From contig NZ_CP045393.1 in NCBI RefSeq assembly GCF_009363655.1, positions 2,108,001-2,172,000 on the forward strand: a stretch of 64,000 nucleotides of DNA, written 5' to 3'. The notes under the pieces were generated by a model. The model had not been told where the DNA came from. It ran no database searches and saw only the letters and a list, made by a program, of their open reading frames with translations. The position numbers were made by a program, and so were the translations under genes. Shown one piece after another: positions 18,915-25,872 of the stretch. The first letter of the stretch is position 1; each line of letters starts with the position of its first letter. This DNA is from Roseovarius sp. THAF27 (lineage in GTDB: Bacteria > Pseudomonadota > Alphaproteobacteria > Rhodobacterales > Rhodobacteraceae).

Positions 18915-19241
18915 ATGCAGATGCCCCCCAAAGTGACGCAACGCGCCTATGAACGCCTTGCTGAAATCGGTGCTGGTGAGCAGGGTCAGGCCTTGCGCGT
19001 CGCCGTCGAAGGCGGCGGTTGCTCCGGTTTTCAATACGACATCAAGCTGGACGCGCCCACGGGCGATGACTTGGTGCTGGAAGGCGCAGAAGGTCAGAAG
19101 GTGGTCGTGGACAGCGTCTCGCTACCCTTCCTTGCGGGCGCGACGATTGATTTCACTGAAGAGCTGATCGGTGCGCGCTTCACGATCGACAATCCGAACG
19201 TTACGAGCGCCTGCGGCTGCGGTACGTCGTTCTCGATGTGA
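18915..19241 (+). CDS. erpA: Iron-sulfur cluster assembly/insertion protein (ErpA/IscA type)
   Basis: A 108-residue A-type carrier protein. The three cluster-binding cysteines are Cys36 (GGGCSGFQY) and Cys100/Cys102 (SACGCGTSFS). It accepts a cluster from the scaffold and passes it to apo-enzymes. The ATG at 18915 is preferred to the earlier frame start because of GAGG upstream and the family N-terminus. ErpA and IscA cannot be told apart safely from one sequence; the pairing with divergent dgt and the FTSSL motif favour the ErpA-like group in Rhodobacteraceae. Confidence 0.85.
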   Translation: MQMPPKVTQRAYERLAEIGAGEQGQALRVAVEGGGCSGFQYDIKLDAPTGDDLVLEGAEGQKVVVDSVSLPFLAGATIDFTEELIGARFTIDNPNVTSACGCGTSFSM

Positions 19242-19242
19242 C

Positions 19243-20145
19243 CTACTCGGCGGGCACCGCCGCTTTCGGCAGCGGCGTTCGCACCTGGTCCCACACCAAC
19301 CAGGCCCCCGCGAGGATGAGCAGTGACGCGCCAAAGAACACGCCGGCTCCGGTCGGCTCTCCGAAAGCTACCGTGCCGAGTGCCACCATCCAGAGGAATT
19401 GCAGGTTCATCAGTGGTGTGACGACATAAGCCGGCAGTATTCTGAGCGCGGCCACCAGCACCCACCTCGCAGCGAAGAGAAGCGCGGCATAGCAGACGAT
19501 CCACATCACGTCGCCCCATCCCATCGGCACGAACACGAAGGGCAGGACACAAGCCATGACTGCCATCAAGGCGGCGTTTGGATAGAAGACCTGTGACAAC
19601 AATCCTGCTGGATCACGCTGTCCGATGTATCGCGACGAGACCATTGAGATCGCCCCCATCGTCACCGCGAGTAACGCAACCAGATGACCTGTTCCGAAGC
19701 TGTGAAAGCCGCTTGGGAACAGCGTTGTCATGCCTACTAGCCCCAACAGCAGCGCTCCCCAGACCTGCCCGCCCGGCCGTTCTTGCAGCACAAGACGCGA
19801 CAACAGGGCGGCGAGGATCGGGATGATGGCGATGAACAGGAAGACCTCGGCAAAGGGCAAAAGCTTGAAGGCATAGAAAAAGGCACAGGTGCCAATGACT
19901 GTCGCAACGGCCCGCAGGGCCATCACCCGGGGGCATCGCGTTTTCAGAACGGTCGTACCTGCCGACTTCCGACCTACAAGCAGGCAGAACAGTGCCACCA
20001 GCCCACCGGAAAAGGCGAACATCTGCGGAGCTGCATAATTGGCCGAAAACAGCTTGGTTATGGCGTCGGCGCCGGTGATCAGCAGGGTATACGCGACAGT
20101 CAGTACGACCCCGAGGGCCACAACTTCGGTTGCGCGCCCCGTCAC
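19243..20145 (-). CDS. DMT-superfamily EamA permease, end of the FTSSL-peptide unit
   Basis: A 300-residue protein with about ten hydrophobic segments in two EamA-type halves (residues 8-135 and 155-290), of the drug/metabolite transporter superfamily. Members usually export amino acids, purines or small metabolites. The GTG start at 20145 shares four bases (GTGA) with the stop of the upstream gene, which shows tight translational coupling with the 357-residue unknown protein; a longer open frame runs back through that gene but codes for no homologous sequence. The substrate is unknown. Its position as last gene after the repeat protein and the unknown helical protein suggests it exports a product of that unit. 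Confidence 0.85.
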   Translation of the reverse strand: MTGRATEVVALGVVLTVAYTLLITGADAITKLFSANYAAPQMFAFSGGLVALFCLLVGRKSAGTTVLKTRCPRVMALRAVATVIGTCAFFYAFKLLPFAEVFLFIAIIPILAALLSRLVLQERPGGQVWGALLLGLVGMTTLFPSGFHSFGTGHLVALLAVTMGAISMVSSRYIGQRDPAGLLSQVFYPNAALMAVMACVLPFVFVPMGWGDVMWIVCYAALLFAARWVLVAALRILPAYVVTPLMNLQFLWMVALGTVAFGEPTGAGVFFGASLLILAGAWLVWDQVRTPLPKAAVPAE

Positions 20146-21215
20146 GCCAAAAACTCCTGCGCCGACGCGCGCGAGAAATCGTGGAAGAATACATCGAAGT
20201 CGATGGCACTCTCGGCGGCCTCGACAACGTCGCGCGCCTCCAGCGACAGATGTGGGTCGACAAGGTTGCGCATCGCGGACCAGTCGCCATTGCGCACCCC
20301 GTCCAGGCGATAGATGCATTCGGACAGCTCTCTCAGCGGGGCCGCGTGGGGCTTTGGCGCCGTGAAGCGCACGCCACCTTCCGGCAAGGAAGCACCAAAA
20401 CCGCCCAAGCCTGCGGTCGCCAGGAACCATTGGACCATCAGGTACGGGTGATAGTCGTCCGACATCCAGCCCGTCGCGTCGGCCTCGAGCACGAAATTCC
20501 TGGCCTGAGCGGCAAGCCAACGCTCCCATGTCTGGGGAGGGACCTGCCCCGCGAACCGCAGCGCGATGCAAACCTCGGCGAGCAGGTCCAGGTTCATTTC
20601 GAGAAAGGCGATCGTGCCGGCGAATGTCAGGCTTTCGACGAAGGCCGCGGGCAAGTCAGGGTCGCGTTGGCCATACTCTGAAAGGTAGAACACGATATGC
20701 GTAAGTTCGTACGCCGCTTTCTTGTTCGGCAGCGCGAAGGTCGCCCTACGGCTTCCGAAAGCCCGCAGGCGGTCGTCAAGCCCGGCATCACCCGACACCG
20801 GATCAACGCCACGGCGCAAGCACAGCCGCCGGGCCTCGGCGCGCTGAAGGTCCGAAAGTTCCGCGCCGACCAATCCTTCGGACGCCACCCATTCGGCCGC
20901 CCGGGATGCCTTTGTCCCGGCAAGGCCCAGGTCTTCAAGGTCCAGGCCAAGCGACAGCAGAAATCTGTAGTATTGCGGGAAAAAGCCCAGGCGCCGGTCC
21001 AGCGAGTCGTAGACGGCATCGAACGGACTCAACGCCTCGCGCGGCAAGGTCGTGCCGGTGCTGACCATGATGTTCAGGACTTCGGCGTTCTCCTTGAGCC
21101 AGAAGACATCGGTCTCGGGCCGGCGCTCACGGGCGAAGCATTGGATCAGTGCGCTTTGTCGCGCCTGCCGCGTGGTTTGGCGGAACGGAATATCGAGGTG
21201 TACGACGGATCCCAT
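20142..21215 (-). CDS. Protein of unknown function (Rhodobacteraceae type), middle gene of FTSSL unit
   Basis: A 357-residue, probably all-helical soluble protein without signal peptide. I recognise no named enzyme. Similar Rhodobacteraceae proteins are, from memory and unverified, catalogued only as a domain of unknown function (perhaps DUF6902). Polar residues sit in helical settings that could form a metal or active site: Glu170-Leu-Thr-His173, Asn208-Leu-Asp210 to Glu214, and Asp253-Asp-Tyr-His256. The ATG at 21215 lies 42 bases after the repeat-protein stop, and its own stop overlaps the exporter start. Context suggests it acts on, or together with, the repeat protein, but this is inference. 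Confidence 0.75.
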   Translation of the reverse strand: MGSVVHLDIPFRQTTRQARQSALIQCFARERRPETDVFWLKENAEVLNIMVSTGTTLPREALSPFDAVYDSLDRRLGFFPQYYRFLLSLGLDLEDLGLAGTKASRAAEWVASEGLVGAELSDLQRAEARRLCLRRGVDPVSGDAGLDDRLRAFGSRRATFALPNKKAAYELTHIVFYLSEYGQRDPDLPAAFVESLTFAGTIAFLEMNLDLLAEVCIALRFAGQVPPQTWERWLAAQARNFVLEADATGWMSDDYHPYLMVQWFLATAGLGGFGASLPEGGVRFTAPKPHAAPLRELSECIYRLDGVRNGDWSAMRNLVDPHLSLEARDVVEAAESAIDFDVFFHDFSRASAQEFLA

Positions 21216-21257
21216 GGGTCTGATATCCTTGTGTTCTAGTTCCGTTCCGCCCGGAGC

Positions 21258-21605
21258 TTACAGGCTCGACGTGAAGGCGCCGACAACCTCGCCTTCATCC
21301 GCGCGCGCGGCGCGTACCGGGCCAAGGCTGGAGGTAAAGAGTTCCACCGAGTCGCCGGCACCTGCGTCGGACGTCGCACGCGGCGCAAGACTGGACGTAA
21401 ACGCCTCGACGGCGTCGCCCGTCATGCGGCTGGTCTCGGCAACCGGGGCCAGGCTGGACGTGAACATTTCGGTCTGAGAACCGTCCAGCATGTCGCCGGA
21501 GGCGTGGAGCGAAGAAGTGAACGCCTCGACCGCGCCGCCGTCGTGCAGGCTGGTCTCGTTGGGCTTTGTTTCGAAGGCGGTTTGAGCTTTGAGCAGTGCA
21601 ACCAT
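21258..21605 (-). CDS. Small FTSSL-repeat protein (possible multi-core precursor peptide)
   Basis: A 115-residue protein with a perfect ribosome-binding site (AAGGAG, 7 bases before the ATG at 21605). After a short leader it contains five copies of FTSSL at residues 29-33, 48-52, 69-73, 90-94 and 111-115, with spacings of 19, 21, 21 and 21 residues; the protein ends exactly on the fifth copy. Four copies are preceded by an acidic Val/Thr-Glu pair (VEA, TEM, VEA, VEL) and three are followed by Ala/Gly-Pro or similar. A degenerate copy, NETSL, occurs at 16-20. No signal peptide, no cysteine, no membrane segment. The build resembles precursors with several core peptides, or a scaffold with a repeated docking motif. 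It heads the unit with the unknown protein and the DMT exporter. Confidence 0.8.
   Translation of the reverse strand: MVALLKAQTAFETKPNETSLHDGGAVEAFTSSLHASGDMLDGSQTEMFTSSLAPVAETSRMTGDAVEAFTSSLAPRATSDAGAGDSVELFTSSLGPVRAARADEGEVVGAFTSSL
21261..21521 (-). repeat. Five in-frame FTSSL-coding repeats
   Basis: The five 15-base units lie at 21507-21521, 21450-21464, 21387-21401, 21324-21338 and 21261-21275 on the minus strand. Their codons differ at nearly every synonymous position: Phe TTC/TTT, Thr ACT/ACG/ACC, first Ser TCT/TCC/TCG, second Ser TCG/AGC/AGT, Leu CTC/CTG/CTT. A switch between TCG and AGC for Ser needs more than one base change, so the peptide motif rather than the DNA has been kept. 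Confidence 0.85.
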
Positions 21606-21927
21606 CGGTAGTCTCCTTGTTTGGTCAACACCTAAAACGGTTACACGCAAAACGGGACTTTCAAACAGATTTTCTCGGAAAGCGAGTTATCCACAGGCGA
21701 CCTTGTCCGTTAACTTTTTTAGGACAGCCTTGCCTGTATTTACGGGCGCTGCTTTGCAGCGCCCGTAAAAAATTGTTTTCCACAGGGCCACAAAGCTGTG
21801 GATATCTTGCTTTCTGTTTCCAAACTGAGCCGAATCACCCCCCGGAAATTACGCTAACGAAATGACCAAGCCCGCTTGCCTCCCGCGCGCCGCTGCGCGA
21901 TAGATCAAGCCAGATCAGGAGGCCTGA
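21606..21927. promoter_or_regulatory. Intergenic region with three DnaA-box-like sites
   Basis: This 322-base gap between divergent genes holds a perfect TTATCCACA at 21687-21695, TTTTCCACA (one mismatch) at 21776-21784, and ATATCCACA on the minus strand (one mismatch) at 21797-21805. Sites two and three face each other as an inverted pair with a 12-base spacer. An AT-rich run (GTTAACTTTTTT at 21709-21720) and a perfect 14-base hairpin lie between sites one and two. The region must contain the promoters of both the FTSSL unit and xth. It may be DnaA-responsive; no replication genes (dnaA, hemE, parAB) are near, so it is unlikely to be oriC. Confidence 0.5.
21739..21769. other. Perfect 14-bp hairpin between DnaA-like boxes
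   Basis: TTTACGGGCGCTGC (21739-21752) and GCAGCGCCCGTAAA (21756-21769) pair perfectly around a 3-base TTT loop. No T-run follows directly on either strand, so it is a poor intrinsic terminator; it could block readthrough between the divergent genes, form part of a small RNA, or be a protein-binding dyad. Confidence 0.7.
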
Positions 21928-22710
21928 ATGAAGATTGCCAGTTTCAACATCAACGGCATCAAGGCGCGGCTCGACGCCTTGACCAACTGGCTGGACGAGG
22001 CTCAGCCGGATGTGGCGGTGCTGCAGGAGATCAAGACGGTCGATGAAGGTTTTCCCCACGCGCCTTTCGAAGAGCGTGGATACAACGTCGAAACCCACGG
22101 TCAGAAAGGGTTCAACGGCGTCGCGATCTTGTCGAAACATCCGCTGGAGGACGTCCAGCGCGGCCTGCCAGGGGATGACGAGGATGAGCAGGCCCGATGG
22201 ATAGAAGCGACCGTGATGGGCGAGGCGACGTCGCTGCGCATTTGCGGGTTGTACCTGCCCAACGGAAACCCCGCACCGGGCCCGAAATACGACTACAAGC
22301 TGGCCTGGATGGCGCGTCAGAAAGCGCGCGCGGCCGAATTGCTGGCGACCGAGGAACCATTCCTGATGGCCGGTGACTACAACGTCATTCCTCAGGACGA
22401 AGATGCCAAACGTCCCGAGGCCTGGCGTGAAGATGCCCTGGCGCTTCCTCAGAGCCGCGCGGCCTTTCGCGAACTTGTGGCCATGGGATTCACGGAAGCG
22501 TTCCGTGCTCGCGTGCAGGGTCCCGGACATTACACGTTCTGGGACTACCAGGCTGGCGCGTGGAACCGGGATGACGGGATACGCATCGACCATTTCCTGT
22601 TGAGCCCTCAAGCCGCCGACAGGCTGACCGACACCGCAATAGACAAGGACATCCGCGGACGTGAAAAGCCCTCGGATCACGTCCCGATCTGGGTGGAACT
22701 GGACGTGTAA
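21928..22710 (+). CDS. xth: Exodeoxyribonuclease III
   Basis: A 260-residue exonuclease/AP endonuclease of base-excision repair. The N-terminal KIASFNINGIKARL, the catalytic VLQEIK with the metal-binding Glu, GLYLPNGNP, MAGDYNVIP and the C-terminal IDHFLLS and SDHVPIWVEL cover the whole active site. It has AGGAGG eight bases upstream. It converges with the flavin monooxygenase gene, with palindromic element B in between. Confidence 0.96.
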   Translation: MKIASFNINGIKARLDALTNWLDEAQPDVAVLQEIKTVDEGFPHAPFEERGYNVETHGQKGFNGVAILSKHPLEDVQRGLPGDDEDEQARWIEATVMGEATSLRICGLYLPNGNPAPGPKYDYKLAWMARQKARAAELLATEEPFLMAGDYNVIPQDEDAKRPEAWREDALALPQSRAAFRELVAMGFTEAFRARVQGPGHYTFWDYQAGAWNRDDGIRIDHFLLSPQAADRLTDTAIDKDIRGREKPSDHVPIWVELDV

Positions 22711-22747
22711 AGTGTTTTGCTTTTGACCTGAGCCATCAGCGAAACGC
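22708..22747. repeat. Palindromic intergenic element, copy B
   Basis: TAAAGTGTTTTGC (22708-22720), beginning with the xth stop codon, faces GCGAAACGC (22739-22747) around an 18-base loop. The nine-base arms GTGTTTTGC and GCGAAACGC pair with two G-U wobbles, so the RNA fold is kept despite base changes relative to copy A. The loop ACCTGAGCCATCAGCG (22726-22741, overlapping the right arm) is the reverse complement of the copy A core with one difference. Like copy A it lies between convergent genes. Confidence 0.7.
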
Positions 22748-22799
22748 GTGCAACGGTTGGCTGTTGTGCCGCGTTTGGCGGGTAAGCTGTGATCCAGGT

Positions 22800-23984
22800 T
22801 TATCGCGAATCGCTTTGGATTTCGTCCGTGGTCACATCGTAGCCGTAGATCCAGTCGAATTGGCCGACCACGCGCCCCGGCAGAAGCGCTCCTCCAAGCC
22901 GGAGTGCGGTATGTGCGGCAAGCCGTAGCGGCGGAAAGCTGAGATGGTACTTCCACGCGTTGCCGCTGGCCGTCTCGACGACACGGCGGACACGGTCCGC
23001 CCGCATCTGCTGATACGCCACGAGAGCGCGGTTCAAGTCCTCGCCTTCCTGCAGGCAACGACCAAGCGCAAACGCGTCCTCGAGCGCCATGTTGGCCCCT
23101 TGCGCCATGAACGGGAGCGTCGGGTGCGCCGCGTCGCCCAACAGAACAACGCCACCGGCAAACCATTTGCCGGCAACGGGGTGCCGGAACAGCCCCCAGC
23201 GATGCACGCGCTCGACCCGTTCGAGCAGAGCAAAGGCGTCGGGGCAGAAATCTCCGAAGGCAGCCCGCAGGTTTTCGGGAGTGTCCTCAGTGTGCCAGCT
23301 TTCCTCGTGCCAGTTCGCGCGTTCCTGAACCGCCACGATATTCCTTAACCGTCCGCCGCGCAGGGGGTAGGTCACGAGGTGACGATGCGGTCCCATGAAG
23401 ACCTGCGCTTCGGGCTCTGCGCCGGTTTCGGTCACAAGGGCACGCCACGCCACCTGCCGTGTGAAGAACGGTGCAACCGTTCCATTCAGGGCTTGGCGTG
23501 CATGCGATTGCAATCCATCCGCGCCGACAAGAAGATCAGCTTCGACCACTGTCCCGTCGCCCAGGGTCGCGGACGCCCCCTGCCCCGTGTGCACCGATGC
23601 GACCTGCTGGCCAAGCGCGATCTCGACCCCTGCATTGCGCGCGGCGCGCTCGAGGATATCCACCAGATCCGCGCGATGAACGAAATGGTAGTCTCCGCAG
23701 GGCAGCCGGGCGAGGTCGAGCCGAACCACGTCATGCCCCTTGTAGTCCCGAAGGCGCACCGCCTGGCCGCGTACCGATTTGGCGCGCAGGGCATTGCCAA
23801 GCCCAAGCTTCTCCAGGACGACAAAGCCGTTCGGGCTGATCTGCAGGCCGGCTCCGACTTCGCCGATTTCAGGCGCCTGCTCCAGCACACGGACCTCGGC
23901 GCCGGCGCGGCGCAAAACAAGTGCCACCGCGAGGCCTGCGATCCCGCCGCCGATAACGACGGATTTCAAAGTCGTGATGTTCAT
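22800..23984 (-). CDS. FAD-dependent aromatic-ring monooxygenase (salicylate / 3-hydroxybenzoate hydroxylase type)
   Basis: A 394-residue group A flavoprotein hydroxylase. The dinucleotide-binding motif GGGIAGLAVALVLRRAG lies at the N-terminus, the DG motif DLLVGADGLQS in the middle, and the FAD ribityl-binding GDAAHPTLPFMAQGANMALED near residue 290. Such enzymes use NAD(P)H and O2 to hydroxylate a phenolic acid; salicylate and 3-hydroxybenzoate hydroxylases are the nearest types, but substrate cannot be inferred. The ATG at 23984 starts the FAD motif; the frame is open further upstream without homology. No other aromatic degradation genes are near. Confidence 0.85.
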   Translation of the reverse strand: MNITTLKSVVIGGGIAGLAVALVLRRAGAEVRVLEQAPEIGEVGAGLQISPNGFVVLEKLGLGNALRAKSVRGQAVRLRDYKGHDVVRLDLARLPCGDYHFVHRADLVDILERAARNAGVEIALGQQVASVHTGQGASATLGDGTVVEADLLVGADGLQSHARQALNGTVAPFFTRQVAWRALVTETGAEPEAQVFMGPHRHLVTYPLRGGRLRNIVAVQERANWHEESWHTEDTPENLRAAFGDFCPDAFALLERVERVHRWGLFRHPVAGKWFAGGVVLLGDAAHPTLPFMAQGANMALEDAFALGRCLQEGEDLNRALVAYQQMRADRVRRVVETASGNAWKYHLSFPPLRLAAHTALRLGGALLPGRVVGQFDWIYGYDVTTDEIQSDSR

Positions 23985-24055
23985 GGCCGCCCCTTGAAAG
24001 CGCAAAGCGCCGAAGCTTGGCTCCGGCGCTCGGTCTTCAGGAAAATTCCAGCGCT

Positions 24056-24478
24056 TCAGTCGTCGCGGTGGACCTTTTCGCGCCGCTCGTGGCGTTCCTG
24101 CGCTTCGAGGCTCATCGTGGCGATCGGGCGGGCGTCGAGGCGCTTGAGGCTGATGGGTTCGCCGGTCACTTCGCAATACCCGTACTCACCTTCGTCGATC
24201 CGGCGCAGCGCCGCATCGATCTTCGCCACCAGCTTGCGCTGACGATCTCGCGTCCGAAGTTCCAGCGCACGATCGGTTTCCTCGCTGGCGCGGTCCGCCA
24301 CGTCGGGAATGGCGCGGGTGCCGTCCTGAAGCCCTTCGATGGTGTCGCGGCTGTCCTCCAGAAGTTCGCTCTTCCAGTTCAGCAACTTGCGACGAAAATA
24401 CTCGACTTGCCGTTCATTCATGAACGGCTCGTCTTCGGCCGGAGTATAGTCCTCCGACAGAACAACGTCCTGTTTCAT
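24056..24478 (-). CDS. dksA: RNA polymerase-binding protein DksA (one-cysteine type)
   Basis: A 140-residue coiled-coil protein that binds the RNA polymerase secondary channel and works with ppGpp. The region EPFMNERQVEYFRRKLLNWK begins the coiled coil, and the C-terminal globular part reads GEYGYCEVTGEPI ... RPIATMSLEAQERHE. Only one of the four cysteines of the classical zinc finger remains, as known for DksA of Rhodobacter and relatives. The start at 24478 has GAGGG at proper distance; an ATG six bases earlier would lie too close to it. Confidence 0.92.
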   Translation of the reverse strand: MKQDVVLSEDYTPAEDEPFMNERQVEYFRRKLLNWKSELLEDSRDTIEGLQDGTRAIPDVADRASEETDRALELRTRDRQRKLVAKIDAALRRIDEGEYGYCEVTGEPISLKRLDARPIATMSLEAQERHERREKVHRDD

Positions 24479-24681
24479 GTCCATTCCCTCTTTCAGGTCG
24501 GCGTCGGTCACCCAACTTCCCCCAAAGAAATCCACCTTGTGGCGTGCAATTACACGCGCCTTGCCGGATTGTCACTACACAATTGCCCGCCATTGATGTG
24601 AATTCTCCAAGACACTAGGGTGCAGCGAAAATTCCATGCAGACCATGCGTTACGCCGACATCCTCAAGAAAAGGGAAGCCC
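24479..24681. promoter_or_regulatory. Divergent promoter region between dksA and moxR-type gene
   Basis: This 203-base gap must hold both promoters. It includes an imperfect hairpin around 24541-24557 (GCGTG/CACGC) and TTGTCACTACACAATTG at 24569-24585, which contains a candidate -35 hexamer for the ATPase gene. I see no clear operator repeats. Confidence 0.3.
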
Positions 24682-25521
24682 ATGAAATTCGAAGGCACCG
24701 ATGCCTATATCGCCACCGACGACCTGACCGTCGCCGTGAACGCCGCCGTTACGCTGGAGCGGCCCCTTCTGGTCAAGGGAGAACCGGGGACGGGCAAGAC
24801 CGAGCTGGCCCGGCAGGTCGCAAAAGGGCTTGGGGTGCCGATGCTGGAGTGGAACATCAAGTCCACGACCAAGGCGCAGCAAGGTCTTTACGAATACGAC
24901 GCGGTGTCACGCCTGCGCGACAGCCAGCTGGGCGAAGAACGCGTGCACGACGTGCGCAACTACATCCGCAAGGGAAAGCTATGGCAGGCGTTCGAGGCCG
25001 ACCAGAAGCTCGTTCTGTTGATCGATGAAATCGACAAGGCGGATATCGAGTTTCCGAACGACCTGCTGCAGGAACTCGACCGGATGGAATTCCACGTCTA
25101 CGAGACTGGCGAAACTGTTCGCGCGGCACAGCGCCCGATCGTCATCATCACGTCGAACAACGAAAAGGAGCTGCCGGATGCTTTTCTGCGACGCTGCTTC
25201 TTTCACTATATCCGTTTTCCCGACGTCGCGACCATGAAGCAGATCGTCGAAGTGCATTATCCGGGCATCAAAGAGAAGCTCCTGACCGAGGCGCTGACCC
25301 AGTTCTATGACATTCGCGAACAGTCCGGGTTGAAGAAGAAGCCATCGACATCGGAAGTGCTCGACTGGCTGAAGCTGATCCTGGCCGAAGACCTGAGCGC
25401 CGAGGACCTGAAACGCAATGGCGCCGACGCCCTGCCCAAGCTGCACGGTGCGCTGTTGAAGAACGAACAGGATGTGCATCTCTTCGAGCGGCTGGCCTTC
25501 ATGGCGCGACGCCAAAGGTAG
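24682..25521 (+). CDS. MoxR-family AAA+ ATPase
   Basis: A 279-residue AAA+ protein of the MoxR/CoxD group. Walker A is GEPGTGKTE near residue 34, Walker B is LVLLIDEIDKAD near 113, and sensor 1 is IVIITSNNEKELPDAFLRRC with the arginine finger. MoxR ATPases act with VWA-domain partners to insert metal cofactors or remodel complexes; the partner is very probably the VWA protein at 27420-28604. Between them lie the DUF2927 lipoprotein and a 55-residue membrane peptide. The gene reads MKFEGTDAYIATDDL at its start, with AAAGGGAAG upstream. Confidence 0.92.
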   Translation: MKFEGTDAYIATDDLTVAVNAAVTLERPLLVKGEPGTGKTELARQVAKGLGVPMLEWNIKSTTKAQQGLYEYDAVSRLRDSQLGEERVHDVRNYIRKGKLWQAFEADQKLVLLIDEIDKADIEFPNDLLQELDRMEFHVYETGETVRAAQRPIVIITSNNEKELPDAFLRRCFFHYIRFPDVATMKQIVEVHYPGIKEKLLTEALTQFYDIREQSGLKKKPSTSEVLDWLKLILAEDLSAEDLKRNGADALPKLHGALLKNEQDVHLFERLAFMARRQR

Positions 25522-25872
25522 GGCCGCCTCGCGAAAGCCGTGGCAGACGTTGCCGTCAGATACGTGTCCCACGCCTAAGGTACGTGAAACGCGCAGATCA
25601 TTCTCACGGCACCTTGCTTGAAAAACTGGCGGCGATCTTTCGGCTGAGGCGCCGCTGACTGGCGATTAGGCCACAGTTTTACCTTTTTTGCTCCTCACCC
25701 GAGACGAAGTAGGAGGCGATTTCCAGTACCGTCCGGTAGGTTTGTTCAGCAGCAGGGCACATTCGCGTGCGGGAAACGACACGCATCAGCCCTTGGGAAG
25801 ACATCGAAGGACGGCAGGCTTTCCGCGACGGGGTTCTCTGCCACTTGGGAATTTACAGGCATCGGGGACCAC
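25522..25872. other. Intergenic region of 351 bases without recognisable gene
   Basis: The stretch separates the MoxR-type gene from the DUF2927 gene. I see no open frame with a credible start, no tRNA and no strong hairpin. It may carry a second promoter, since the downstream gene is on the same strand. The bases AGGAGGCGATTT at 25710-25721 resemble a ribosome-binding site but lead to no coding frame. Confidence 0.4.

Noticed and set aside
21258..21605. CRISPR-like array reading of the repeats
   Set aside because: Repeats are 15 bases, in frame, vary at synonymous positions and code for a constant peptide; CRISPR repeats are longer and nearly identical.
21606..21927. Chromosomal replication origin
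   Set aside because: Three DnaA-box-like sites are suggestive, but none of the usual neighbours (dnaA, hemE, parAB, gidA, rho) is present, and the AT-rich stretch is very short.
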